NCBI RefSeq assembly: GCF_001422445.1
Contig: NZ_LMNA01000001.1
Coordinates: 480,735 to 544,734, forward strand
DNA: 64,000 nucleotides
Source: Pseudorhodoferax sp. Leaf274
Lineage (GTDB): Bacteria; Pseudomonadota; Gammaproteobacteria; Burkholderiales; Burkholderiaceae_C
Direction: 5' to 3'
The translations under genes were made by a program, and so were the position numbers. The notes beneath the pieces are model-generated. The model was not told the DNA's origin. It saw nothing but the letters and a program-made list of their open reading frames with translations, and did no database searches. Below, in pieces: positions 35,077-45,314 of this stretch (the first letter of the stretch is position 1; every line of letters starts with the position of its first letter).

Positions 35077-36396
35077 ATGACCCATCCCGCCTTCAAGCGC
35101 CGTGAACTGCTGCAGGCCGCCGCCGGCGCCACTGCGATCGGCACCCTGCCCAACGTCTTCGCCCAGGGCAACTTCGACTGGAAGCGCTACGCCGGCCAGA
35201 GCATCGAGGTGCACCTGATCAAGAGCCCGCGCGGCGAGCTGCTGCAGCGCCACCAGAAGGAGTTCGAGGACCTGACCGGCATCAAGGTCGGCGCCGAGCA
35301 GATGCCCGAGCAGCAGTCGCGCCAGAAGACGGTGATCGAGTTCAACTCGGGCCGCACCAGCTTCGACGTGGTGCACCTCTCGTACCACGTGCAAAAGCGC
35401 CAGTTCGCCAAGGGCAAGTGGATGGAGGACCTGCGCCCCATGTTCGCCAGCGCCGCACCGCCGGACTTCGACCAGAAGGACTATTCGGCCGGCGGCATGT
35501 TCTACGCCACGCAGAGCGACGGCCGCATCGACAGCCTGCCGCTGAACCTGGACCCCTGGATCCTCTACTACAACAAGGAGCTGTTCGCGGCCAAGGGCGT
35601 GGCCTACCCCAAGACCTACGCCGAGATCCTGGAGGCTGCGAAGAAACTGCACGACCCGGCCAACGGCGTGGCGGGCTTCGTCGGCCGCGGCCTGAAGAAC
35701 GCCAACGTGCCGCTGTGGACGGGCTTCTTCCTCGGCTGGGGCGGCCAGTTCTTCGATGCCAACGGCAAGCTCGCGACCGAGACGCCCGAGGCCATCGCCT
35801 CGGCCACGCTGTACCGCGACCTGCTCAAGACCACCGGCCCGGCCGGCATCGCGGGCTACAACTGGAACGAATCGCAGAGCCTCTTCCTGCAGGGCAAGGC
35901 CGCGATGTGGATCGACGGCTCGGGCTTCGCGCCGCCGCTGGAAGACGCCACCAAGTCCAAGGTGGTCGGCAAGGTCGGCTACGGCGTGATGCCGCCCGGC
36001 CCCAAGGCCCAGGTCTCGGCCACCTTCGGCGACGGCATCGGCGTCTCATCGTTCTCCAAGAAGAAGGAAGCGGCCTTCCTCTACATCGTCTGGGCCACCA
36101 ACAAGGCCATGCAGGCGCGCATGCTGGCCACGGGCTCGGGCGCGCCGGTGCGGCTGTCGGCCTATGGCGACAAGGAGGCCATCGCCAACCTCAAGGTGCC
36201 GGCCGCCTGGCTCACGGCCGTGGCCGAGTCGCTGCGCATCGCCAAGCCGGGCCTGCCCATCATCGAGCCCGTGACCGAGTTCCGCGACGTCTACGGCATC
36301 GCGCTCAACAACATGCTGACGGGCGGCGACGTGGCGGCCGAACTCAAGAAGGCCACGGCCGAGTTCGCGCCCGTGCTGGCCAAGTCCGAGAGCTGA
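35077..36396 (+). CDS. Sugar ABC importer substrate-binding protein (CUT1)
   Basis: Periplasmic receptor of 439 aa in the MalE/UgpB-like family (SBP_bac_1). The N-terminus FKRRELLQAAAGATAIG has a twin-arginine-like pair and a VFAQG cleavage site. SVEVHLIK-type opening of the mature lobe, LPLNLDPWILYYNKELF and NNMLTGGDVAAELKKA near the end fit sugar receptors. It leads the four transport genes, 30 bp after the lyase. The ligand may be the sugar acid or aldose degraded by the neighbours. Confidence 0.92.
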   Translation: MTHPAFKRRELLQAAAGATAIGTLPNVFAQGNFDWKRYAGQSIEVHLIKSPRGELLQRHQKEFEDLTGIKVGAEQMPEQQSRQKTVIEFNSGRTSFDVVHLSYHVQKRQFAKGKWMEDLRPMFASAAPPDFDQKDYSAGGMFYATQSDGRIDSLPLNLDPWILYYNKELFAAKGVAYPKTYAEILEAAKKLHDPANGVAGFVGRGLKNANVPLWTGFFLGWGGQFFDANGKLATETPEAIASATLYRDLLKTTGPAGIAGYNWNESQSLFLQGKAAMWIDGSGFAPPLEDATKSKVVGKVGYGVMPPGPKAQVSATFGDGIGVSSFSKKKEAAFLYIVWATNKAMQARMLATGSGAPVRLSAYGDKEAIANLKVPAAWLTAVAESLRIAKPGLPIIEPVTEFRDVYGIALNNMLTGGDVAAELKKATAEFAPVLAKSES

Positions 36397-36406
36397 TCGG
36401 CGGCCC

Positions 36407-37276
36407 ATGCGCAAGCGCGGCGTCTCGCCCTTCCTGTGGTTCATCCTGCCGGCCGTGCTGGTGGTGGTGGCCGTGATCGTCTTCCCGTGGATGTTCACGC
36501 TGTGGATGAGCCTGTTCGACTGGAAGATCGGTTCGGCGTCCAGGTTCGTCGGCCTGGCCAACTATGCCGAGCTGGCCACGAACACGCGCTTCCTGGTGTC
36601 CATCCTGCACACGCTGGTGTTCACGGCGCTGGCCGTCATCGCGCCGCTGGTGCTGGGCACGGCGGCGGCGCTGGTGTTCAACCAGAAGTTCGCGGGCCGC
36701 GGCTTCTGGCGCGGCGCCTTCGTGCTGCCCATGATGGCCACGCCCGTGGCCATCGCGCTGGTGTGGGTCATGATGTTCCACCCGCAGCAGGGCGTGCTCA
36801 ACTACCTGCTGTCGCTGGTCGGCATCCCGCCCAGCGAGTGGGTCTACTCGCCCATGCTGGCCATCCCCTGCCTGGTGCTGGTGGACATCTGGCAGTGGAC
36901 GCCGCTGGTGATGCTGATCGTGCTGGGCGGCCTGGCCTCGCTGCCGACCGACCCGTTCGAGGCCGCGCACATGGAAGGCGCCACGCGCTGGCAGACGCTG
37001 CGCTACGTCACCCTGCCCTTGCTGATGCCCTTCATCATGGTGGCCGCCGTGGTGCGGCTCATCGACGCGCTCAAGACCTTCGACACCATCTACGTGATCA
37101 CGCAGGGCGGGCCCGGCACCTCGTCGGAAACCATCAACCTGTACCTGTACCTGCAGGCGTTTTCGTTCTACCAGATCGGCAAGGCGTCCAGCGTGGTCGT
37201 GGTGTTCTTCGTGCTCGTGGTGAGCCTGAGCCTGCTGCTGTTCTGGCTGAAGGAACGGTCCCGCTATGACGCGTAA
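36407..37276 (+). CDS. Sugar ABC importer permease (CUT1, MalF/UgpA-like)
   Basis: Inner-membrane permease of 289 aa with six hydrophobic segments. The ATPase-docking EAA loop is present as EAAHMEGATRWQTLRYVTLP. It starts 10 bp after the receptor and its stop overlaps the second permease by 11 bp, as expected for a heterodimeric permease pair. Confidence 0.93.
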   Translation: MRKRGVSPFLWFILPAVLVVVAVIVFPWMFTLWMSLFDWKIGSASRFVGLANYAELATNTRFLVSILHTLVFTALAVIAPLVLGTAAALVFNQKFAGRGFWRGAFVLPMMATPVAIALVWVMMFHPQQGVLNYLLSLVGIPPSEWVYSPMLAIPCLVLVDIWQWTPLVMLIVLGGLASLPTDPFEAAHMEGATRWQTLRYVTLPLLMPFIMVAAVVRLIDALKTFDTIYVITQGGPGTSSETINLYLYLQAFSFYQIGKASSVVVVFFVLVVSLSLLLFWLKERSRYDA

Positions 37277-38087
37277 GCTCATCGACAAGGCGCTGCTGGC
37301 GCTGTGCGTGTTCCTGCTCGTCTCCCCGGCCATCGGCTTTTTCCTGTGGATGCTGTCGCTGGCGTTCAAGAACGAGGTCGACAACCTGGCCTATCCGCCG
37401 GTGTTCATCCCGAGCCCGCCCACGCTGGACAACTTCCGCAAGGTGTTCGACAGCGGGCCGTTCTTCCAGTACTTCCTGAACAGCATCACGGTCTCGGGCC
37501 TGGCCACGCTGGTGGCGCTGTTGATCGGCGTGCCGGCCGGCTACGGCATCGCGCGGCTCAAGGCCAAGAAGCTGCTGCTGACCATCCTGATCGCGCGCAT
37601 GACGCCGGCCATCAGCTTCCTGATCCCGCTGTTCTCGCTGTTCCAGGCGCTGGGGCTCACGGGCACGCTGGCGCCCGTGGTCATCACGCACCTGGTGATC
37701 ACCGTGCCCATCATGGTCTACATCGTGGCGGGCTACTTCGAGACGCTGCCGATGGAACTCGACGAGGCCGGCCTCATGGACGGCTGCTCGCCCTGGCAGC
37801 GCTTTCGGCACATCGCGCTGCCGCTGGCGCGGCCGGGCATCACGGTGGCGGCCATCCTGGCCTTCATCTTCTCGTGGAACAACTTCATCTTCGGCGCCGT
37901 GCTGGCCGGGCGCGAGACGCGCACGCTGCCCGTCGCCATCTACAACGTGCTGACCTTCGAGCAGATCGCCTGGGGGCCGCTGGCCGCCGCGGCACTTCTG
38001 GTCACGCTGCCGGTGCTGGTGCTCACGCTGGTGATTCAGAAAGAGATCGTCGGTGGCCTCACGGCCGGTGGCGTGAAAGGCGGATAA
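37266..38087 (+). CDS. Sugar ABC importer permease (CUT1, MalG/UgpE-like)
   Basis: Inner-membrane permease of 273 aa with six hydrophobic segments. The EAA motif reads ELDEAGLMDGCSPWQRFRHI, followed by a typical LPLARPGITVAAILAFIFSWN. The overlap with the first permease indicates translational coupling; the ATPase gene follows after 5 bp. Confidence 0.93.
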   Translation: MTRKLIDKALLALCVFLLVSPAIGFFLWMLSLAFKNEVDNLAYPPVFIPSPPTLDNFRKVFDSGPFFQYFLNSITVSGLATLVALLIGVPAGYGIARLKAKKLLLTILIARMTPAISFLIPLFSLFQALGLTGTLAPVVITHLVITVPIMVYIVAGYFETLPMELDEAGLMDGCSPWQRFRHIALPLARPGITVAAILAFIFSWNNFIFGAVLAGRETRTLPVAIYNVLTFEQIAWGPLAAAALLVTLPVLVLTLVIQKEIVGGLTAGGVKGG

Positions 38088-38092
38088 AAAGC

Positions 38093-39154
<1,062 letters not shown>

Positions 39155-39170
39155 CCCGGACTGAATCCCC

Positions 39171-40052
39171 ATGGGAGAGTTGTGGGGCGTCGGGGCCGCC
39201 ATGCTGTCCAGCGCGCTGGGCGGGGCCGCCGTCGGCGCCACGCGCTATGTGGCCGGCGTGCTGGATCCGCTGGCGCTGGGCAGCTTCCGCTTCGGCGTCG
39301 GCGTGCTGCTGCTGGCTCCGCTGGCCTGGCGCGGCACGGCGCCCTGGCCGGCGCGGCGCGACTGGCCAGCCACGCTGGCCTTGGGCCTGCTGTTCTTCGC
39401 GCTGTTTCCGCTGCTCTTCAATGCGTCGCTGCGCCACACCAGTGCGGCGCGCGGCGCGCTGGCGCTGTCGGCCCTGCCGGTGCTGACCATGGCGGTGGCT
39501 GCGGCGCTGGGTGTGGAGCCGCTCACGCGGCGCAAGACGGCCGGCGTGCTGCTGGCCATGGGTGGCGTGGCGCTCGCCCTGTTGGCCGGGCTGGCGCAGG
39601 CGCCAGCCGGTGCCTGGCGCGGCGACCTGCTGATGCTGGGCGCGGCCCTGTGCATGGCCTTGTACAGCGTCTGGTCACGCCCGCTGATCCGGCGCTCCGG
39701 CGCGCTGACCTTCACCACGCTGGCGATGGCTGCAGGCGCACTGGTGCTGCTGCTGGGCGCCAGCGCCAATGGCAGCTTTGCCCCGGTGGCGCAGTTCGGC
39801 CGGCCGCAATGGCTGGCCATCGTCTACCTGGGCGTCTTCGGCGGTGCCATCGGCTTCTTCCTGTGGTCGTTCGCGCTGCAACACACCACACCGACGCTGG
39901 TGGCTCTGTCGGTCACGGTCAACCCCGTCACGGCCGGCCTGGTGGGCGCCTGGGTGTTGGACGAGCCGCTGACCTGGAACCTCGTGGCCGGCCTGCTGGC
40001 GGTGCTGGCCGGCATTGCGCTGGCCACCACAGGCGCCCGAGGGCGCGGCTGA
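39171..40052 (+). CDS. EamA/DMT-family transporter
   Basis: Ten-helix inner-membrane protein of 293 aa made of two EamA repeats (about 5-135 and 150-285). GSFRFGVGVLLLAPLAW and the C-terminal VNPVTAGLVGAWVLDEPLTW are family hallmarks. Starts 16 bp after the ATPase gene and may share its transcript. These proteins usually export metabolites; the substrate is unknown. It converges with the histidine kinase gene, one base between stops. Confidence 0.9.
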   Translation: MGELWGVGAAMLSSALGGAAVGATRYVAGVLDPLALGSFRFGVGVLLLAPLAWRGTAPWPARRDWPATLALGLLFFALFPLLFNASLRHTSAARGALALSALPVLTMAVAAALGVEPLTRRKTAGVLLAMGGVALALLAGLAQAPAGAWRGDLLMLGAALCMALYSVWSRPLIRRSGALTFTTLAMAAGALVLLLGASANGSFAPVAQFGRPQWLAIVYLGVFGGAIGFFLWSFALQHTTPTLVALSVTVNPVTAGLVGAWVLDEPLTWNLVAGLLAVLAGIALATTGARGRG

Positions 40053-40053
40053 G

Positions 40054-41433
40054 TCAGGCGCCCAAGGCCACGCTGAACGCGATCGTCGTGGTCCCGCCCT
40101 GGCTGTCGGCCGCCACGCTGCCCCCGTGCATGCGCGCCACTGCCTTGACGATGGCCAGCCCCAGCCCGTGCCCGTGGTGCCCGCCACTGTCGTGGCGCGC
40201 CGGGTCCACGCGGTAGAAGCGGTCGAACAGGCGCGGCAGGTGCTCGGGCGCGATCGGGGCGCCGGGGTTGCGCACGGCCACCCACAACGCGCCGTCGCGC
40301 GGCGTGATCGCCACCGCCAGCCGCGATCCCGGCGGCGCGTGCTGGATCGCGTTCTGCAGCAGGTTGGACAGTGCGCGCCGGAACAGCGCCGTGTCCAGCG
40401 GCGCCCGGGCTTCGCGGTCGCCCTCGGTGTCCACCGTGCCGCCACCCTCGTCGAGCACGAACTCGAAGAACTCGATGGTCTTGGCGACCTCGTCGGCCAC
40501 GCAGGTGTCGACCAGGCCCGTCGCGGCCTCGCCCTGGTCGGCGCGGGCCAGGAACAGCATGTCGTTGACGATGGAGCGCAGCCGCTCCAGCTCCTCGAGG
40601 TTGGACTGCAGCGCCTCCTGGAACTCGGGCGCGCTGCGCTCGCGCGACAGCGCCACCTGGGTGCCGCCGATCAGGTTGGCCAGCGGCGTGCGCAGTTCGT
40701 GGGCCACGTCGGCGTTGAAGGCCTCGAGCTGCTGGTAGGCCTCTTCGAGCCGGCCCAGCGCACCGTTGAAGGCCTGCGCCAGGTCGGAGAGTTCGGCCGG
40801 CAGGTCTGCGGTCGGCAGCCGCTGCGACAGCAGCCTGGGCCGCAGGCCCTGCGCCTCGTTGGACAGCTGTACCAGCGGGCGCAAGCCCACGCGGGCGACC
40901 CAGTAGCCCAGCAGCGTGACCAGCACCGTCGCGCCCAGACCCACGACCACCAACGCGCTCAGGAACTTGCGCAGCGTGTGCGCGAACGGCGCGGTGGCGA
41001 TGCCAGCGATCAGCCGCACGGCCGGCCGGTCGCCCAGCGGCGCGATGTGTTGCGACAGCGTGCGAAAGCCCTCGTGGTTCTCGGGCAGGACGATGCGACC
41101 GGCGCCGTCGCCCTCCTGGCTGAAGCGCTCGAAGGCGTCCAGGCCCTTGCCGTACTGGAAGCGCGGGTCGTCGCTGAGCACCCAGAAGCGCACGCGGCCG
41201 TCCGCCGGGGTCATCGCGTCCATGCGGGTCTGCACACGCGCCCAGCGCTCGGCGTCGGCCACGTGCGCGATGGAGTAGGCCGTGTTCTGCAGGTTGGCGC
41301 GCAGTTCGTCGTCCTGGTGCGCGGTGAGTTCGCGGTCCAGCACCTGGTAGAGCACGGCGCCGACCAGCGAGTACGCGGCGAGCGCCGCCAGCGCGAACAT
41401 GCCGGCCAGCCGCCGCGTGATGGCCCGCTTCAT
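40054..41433 (-). CDS. Sensor histidine kinase of the RND-linked two-component system
   Basis: Membrane kinase of 459 aa. TM1 at about 12-32 and TM2 at about 165-187 enclose a periplasmic sensor of about 130 residues. HAMP follows, then HisKA with FNADVAHELRTPLANL (phospho-His), the N box LLQNAIQHAP and the G box HGHGLGLAIVKA. It resembles heavy-metal-type sensors (CusS/IrlS). It overlaps the response regulator by 4 bp and ends the efflux operon, so pump and sensor are co-expressed. Confidence 0.92.
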   Translation of the reverse strand: MKRAITRRLAGMFALAALAAYSLVGAVLYQVLDRELTAHQDDELRANLQNTAYSIAHVADAERWARVQTRMDAMTPADGRVRFWVLSDDPRFQYGKGLDAFERFSQEGDGAGRIVLPENHEGFRTLSQHIAPLGDRPAVRLIAGIATAPFAHTLRKFLSALVVVGLGATVLVTLLGYWVARVGLRPLVQLSNEAQGLRPRLLSQRLPTADLPAELSDLAQAFNGALGRLEEAYQQLEAFNADVAHELRTPLANLIGGTQVALSRERSAPEFQEALQSNLEELERLRSIVNDMLFLARADQGEAATGLVDTCVADEVAKTIEFFEFVLDEGGGTVDTEGDREARAPLDTALFRRALSNLLQNAIQHAPPGSRLAVAITPRDGALWVAVRNPGAPIAPEHLPRLFDRFYRVDPARHDSGGHHGHGLGLAIVKAVARMHGGSVAADSQGGTTTIAFSVALGA

Positions 41434-42113
41434 GCAGGCCCTTCCTCGCGCACCTCCATCACATAACCCATGCCGCGGATGGTGTGCAGCAGCCGCGGCG
41501 CGAAGCCCGTGTCGATCTTGGACCGCAGCCGCTTGATCGCGACCTCGACGATGTTGGTGTTGCTGTCGAAGTGCATGTCCCACACCAGCTCGGCGATCGC
41601 GGTCTTGGACAGGATCTCGCCCTGGCGCCGCGCCAGCACCGCGAGCAGCGCGAACTCCTTGGCCGTGAGGTCGATGCGCGCGCCGCCGCGCCAGGCCTTG
41701 CGCGCGAGCAGGTCGACCTGCAGGTTGGCGATCTTCAGCTGCATCGGCTCCTGCGTGCGGCCGCGCCGCTGCAGCGCCTGCAGCCGCGCCAGCAGCTCGA
41801 GGAACGAGAAGGGCTTGACCAGGTAGTCGTCGGCGCCGTCGTGCAGGCCCTTGACGCGGTCTTCCACGCGGTCGCGCGCGGTCAGCATGATCACCGGCGT
41901 CTGCTTGACCTGGCGCAGCGCGCGCAGCAGTGTGAAACCGTCCACGCCCGGCAGCATGGCGTCGAGCACGATCACGTCGTAGTCGTGCACCAGCGCCAGG
42001 TGTTGGCCGTCGATGCCGTCGCGCGCCACGTCGACCGCGCAGCCCTGCTCGGTCAGGCCCTTGTACAGGTAGTCTGCCGTCTTGGGTTCGTCGTCGACGA
42101 TCAGGATCTTCAT
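41430..42113 (-). CDS. OmpR-family response regulator
   Basis: DNA-binding regulator of 227 aa. Receiver: ILIVDDEPKTADYL, phospho-Asp in VIVLDAMLPGVDGF, Lys in DDYLVKPFSF. Winged-helix output from about 130 (IDLTAKEFALLAVLARRQGE, RGMGYVMEVR). The ATG at 42113 is preferred, as family members begin MKILIVDDE, over a GTG at 42143. It lies 39 bp after the pump gene. The inverted repeat at 47979-48002, upstream of the operon, is a candidate binding site. Confidence 0.93.
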   Translation of the reverse strand: MKILIVDDEPKTADYLYKGLTEQGCAVDVARDGIDGQHLALVHDYDVIVLDAMLPGVDGFTLLRALRQVKQTPVIMLTARDRVEDRVKGLHDGADDYLVKPFSFLELLARLQALQRRGRTQEPMQLKIANLQVDLLARKAWRGGARIDLTAKEFALLAVLARRQGEILSKTAIAELVWDMHFDSNTNIVEVAIKRLRSKIDTGFAPRLLHTIRGMGYVMEVREEGPA

Positions 42114-42152
42114 GGGCTGCCCTTGCGACGTCAGCGAGTTCACGGCGCGCCC

Positions 42153-45100
42153 TCAGTGTGCGTCGGCTGCCGGCAGCATGGAGGGTGCCTTGCGGGCCCG
42201 ACGCGCGGCCTTGCGCGCCTCGAACCAATAGTGTGCCCTGTCGAGGTACAGGTAGACCACCGGCGTGGTGAACAGCGTCAGCATCTGCGACAGCACCAGC
42301 CCGCCGACCATCGCATAGCCCAGCGGCCGGCGCAGTTCCGAGCCCGAGCCGTGGCCCAGCATCAGCGGCAGGCCCGACAGCAGCGCGCACATGGTCGTCA
42401 TCATGATCGGGCGGAAGCGCAGCAGGCAGGCCTGGTAGATCGCCTCCTGGGGCGCCATGCCGTGCTGGCGCTCGGCCGTCAGCGCGAAGTCGATCATCAT
42501 GATGCCGTTCTTCTTGACGATGCCGATGAGCAGGATGATGCCGATCAGCGCGATCACGGTCAGCTCGTAGCCGCCGGCCATCAGGATCAGCAGCGCGCCC
42601 ACGCCGGCCGAGGGCAGGGTCGAGAGGATGGTCAGCGGGTGGATGTAGCTCTCGTACAAGAGGCCCAGCACGATGTAGACCGCCACCAGCGCAGCCGCGA
42701 TCAGGTAGGGCTGGCTGGCCAGCGAATCCTGGAAGGCCTGGGCCGTGCCCTGGAACGAGCCGGTCAGCGCCTGCGGCAGGCCCATGTCGGCCTGCGCCTT
42801 GTGGATCGCATCGACCGCGTCGCCCAGCGCCGCGCCGCGCGCCAGGTTGAACGACAGCGTCACCGCCGGGAACTGGCCCTGGTGCGCGATCGACAGGTAG
42901 GCCGTCTTGTCGGTGTCGAGGCTGACGAAGGTCGACAGCGGCACCTGCTGGCCGGTGACGGGCGAGGTGAGGTAGAGCTTGCTGAACAGGGCCGGGTCCT
43001 GCTGCAGCGCGGGCGTGACCTCCAGCACCACGTGGTAGCTGTTGATCTGCGTGTAGTACTGCGCCACCTGGCGCTGGCCGATGGCGTCGTAGATCGTCGC
43101 GTCGATCAGCGCGGGCGAGATGCCCATGCTTGAGGCGCGGTCGCGGTCGATGCGCAAGGTGGCGGTGGCCGCCCCGTTCTGCAGGTCGCTGGCCACGTCG
43201 CGCAGCTGCGGGATCTGCTGGAAGCGCGCGAGCAGCTTGGGCGCCCAGGCGGTCAGCTCGTCGAGGTTGGCGTCGGTGATGGTGTACTGGTACTGCGTGC
43301 GCGAGGCGCGCCCGCCGACGCGGATGTCCTGCCCGGCCTGCAGGAACAGGTTGGCGCCCTCCACCTTGGCCAGCTGGGGCCGCAGCCGCGCGATGATCTC
43401 GTCGGCCGTGGCGGTGCGGCCTTCGTCCAGCGGCTTCAGGCTGATGAAGAAGTTGCCGGTGTTGTAGGTGGAGGCACTGCCGTTCATGCCGAAGCCGGTC
43501 ACGTCCGGGTCCTGCCGCACGATGTCGGCCAGCTGCAGCATGCGGCGGTTCATGGCCGCGAACGACGAGTCCTGCGCCGACTCGGCAAAGCCCGAGATGA
43601 AGCCCGTGTCCTGCTGCGGAAAGAAGCCCTTGGGGATCATCACGAACAGCACGCCCGTCAGCACCAGCGTCGCGAAGAACACCATGAGCGTGATGAACTG
43701 GTGGTCCAGCACCACGTGCAGGCCGCGCTTGTAGCCGGCCAGCATCTTGTCGAAGCCGCGTTCGAACAGCTGGTACAGCCTGCCATGCCGCGTGGCGTGC
43801 TCGTTCTTCAGGAAGCGCGCGCACAGCATGGGCGTGAGCGTGAGCGAGATCACGACCGAGACGAAGATGGTCAGCGTGACCGTCACCGCGAACTCGCGGA
43901 ACAGCCGGCCGACGATGCCGCCCATCAGCAGCAGCGGGATGAACACCGCCACCAGCGAGACGGAGATCGAGACGATGGTGAAGCCGATCTCGCCCGCGCC
44001 CTTGAGCGCGGCCTCCATCGGCGCCATGCCCTCCTCGATGTAGCGGTAGATGTTCTCCAGCATCACGATGGCGTCGTCCACGACGAAGCCGACCGCGATG
44101 GTCAGCGCCATCAGCGACAGGTTGTCCAGGCTGAAGCCCGCCAGGTACATCGCGCCCGCCGTGCCGCACAGCGCCAGCGGCACCGTCACGCTGGGGATCA
44201 GCGTGGCCGGGATGTTGCGCAGGAACACGAAGATCACCATCACCACCAGCGCGATGGTCAGCACCAGCGTGAACTCCACGTCGTGCACCGACGCGCGGAT
44301 GGTCTGCGTGCGGTCGACCAGGGTGTTGACCTCCACCGTCGGCGGGATCGAAGCCTTGAGCCGCGGCAGCGCGGCCTTCACGCGGTCCACCGTGTCGATC
44401 ACGTTGGCGCCGGGCTGCTTGCTGATCGCCAGGATGATGCCGCGGCCGTTCTGCAGCGTGCTGTCCTTCGGCGCGCCGGCGCCGGCGTAGGCCCAGCCGG
44501 CGATCTTGCTGTTTTCGGCCGCGTCCACGGCCACGCCGATGTCGCGCACGCGGATGGCCGCGCCGTTCTTGTAGGCCAGGATCACGTCGTTCCAGGGCGC
44601 GGCCTTGAGCAGCTGGTCGTTGGTGTAGACGGTGAAGCTCTGGTCGTGCCCGTCCAGCGTGCCCTTGGGCTGGTTCACGGTGGCGCTGGCGACCACGGTG
44701 CGCAGGTCTTCCAGGCTCATGCCCAGCGCGGCCATCTTGGCCGGGTCGACCTGGATGCGCACGGCCGGCTTTTGCTGCCCGCCCAGGTTGACCAGGCCCA
44801 CGCCCGCGATCTGCGAGATCTGCTGCGCCAGGATGTTGTCGGCGTAGTCGTTGACCTCGATCAGCGGCAGCGTCCTGGACTGCACCGACATGATCAGGAT
44901 GGGCGCATCGGCCGGATTGACCTTGCGGTAGCTCGGCGGGCTCGGCAGGTTGGCCGGCAGCTGGCCGGTGGCGGCGTTGATGGCCGACTGCACGTCGAGC
45001 GCGGCCGCGTCGATGCCGCGGTCCAGGTCGAACTGCAGCGTGATCTGCGTCGAGCCCAGACCGCTGACCGAGGTCATCTGCGACAGCCCCGCGATCAGCG

Positions 45101-45314
45101 AGAACTGGCGCTCCAGCGGCTGCGCCACGTTCGAGGCCATGGTCTCGGGGCTGCCGCCCGGCAGGTTGGCCGAGACCTGGATGGTCGGGAAGTCCACCTG
45201 CGGCAGCGGCGCCACCGGCAGCAGCGGGAACACTGCGATGCCGACCAGCAGGATGGCCAGCGCCAGCAGCGTGGTGCCGATGGGGCGCTTGATGAAGCCG
45301 GACGACACGCTCAT
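42153..45314 (-). CDS. RND multidrug efflux pump, MdtC/MuxC-like
   Basis: Proton-driven inner-membrane transporter of 1053 aa. FIKRPIGTTLLALAILLVGI opens TM1; TM4 carries VGFVVDDAIVMLENIYRYIE with the proton-relay Asp pair; TM10-11 hold LIGIVKKNGIMMIDFAL, whose lysine is typical of the MdtB/C branch. MdtABC-type systems normally have two different RND pumps; only one is encoded here. Overlaps the adaptor gene by 4 bp. Confidence 0.94.
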   Translation of the reverse strand: MSVSSGFIKRPIGTTLLALAILLVGIAVFPLLPVAPLPQVDFPTIQVSANLPGGSPETMASNVAQPLERQFSLIAGLSQMTSVSGLGSTQITLQFDLDRGIDAAALDVQSAINAATGQLPANLPSPPSYRKVNPADAPILIMSVQSRTLPLIEVNDYADNILAQQISQIAGVGLVNLGGQQKPAVRIQVDPAKMAALGMSLEDLRTVVASATVNQPKGTLDGHDQSFTVYTNDQLLKAAPWNDVILAYKNGAAIRVRDIGVAVDAAENSKIAGWAYAGAGAPKDSTLQNGRGIILAISKQPGANVIDTVDRVKAALPRLKASIPPTVEVNTLVDRTQTIRASVHDVEFTLVLTIALVVMVIFVFLRNIPATLIPSVTVPLALCGTAGAMYLAGFSLDNLSLMALTIAVGFVVDDAIVMLENIYRYIEEGMAPMEAALKGAGEIGFTIVSISVSLVAVFIPLLLMGGIVGRLFREFAVTVTLTIFVSVVISLTLTPMLCARFLKNEHATRHGRLYQLFERGFDKMLAGYKRGLHVVLDHQFITLMVFFATLVLTGVLFVMIPKGFFPQQDTGFISGFAESAQDSSFAAMNRRMLQLADIVRQDPDVTGFGMNGSASTYNTGNFFISLKPLDEGRTATADEIIARLRPQLAKVEGANLFLQAGQDIRVGGRASRTQYQYTITDANLDELTAWAPKLLARFQQIPQLRDVASDLQNGAATATLRIDRDRASSMGISPALIDATIYDAIGQRQVAQYYTQINSYHVVLEVTPALQQDPALFSKLYLTSPVTGQQVPLSTFVSLDTDKTAYLSIAHQGQFPAVTLSFNLARGAALGDAVDAIHKAQADMGLPQALTGSFQGTAQAFQDSLASQPYLIAAALVAVYIVLGLLYESYIHPLTILSTLPSAGVGALLILMAGGYELTVIALIGIILLIGIVKKNGIMMIDFALTAERQHGMAPQEAIYQACLLRFRPIMMTTMCALLSGLPLMLGHGSGSELRRPLGYAMVGGLVLSQMLTLFTTPVVYLYLDRAHYWFEARKAARRARKAPSMLPAADAH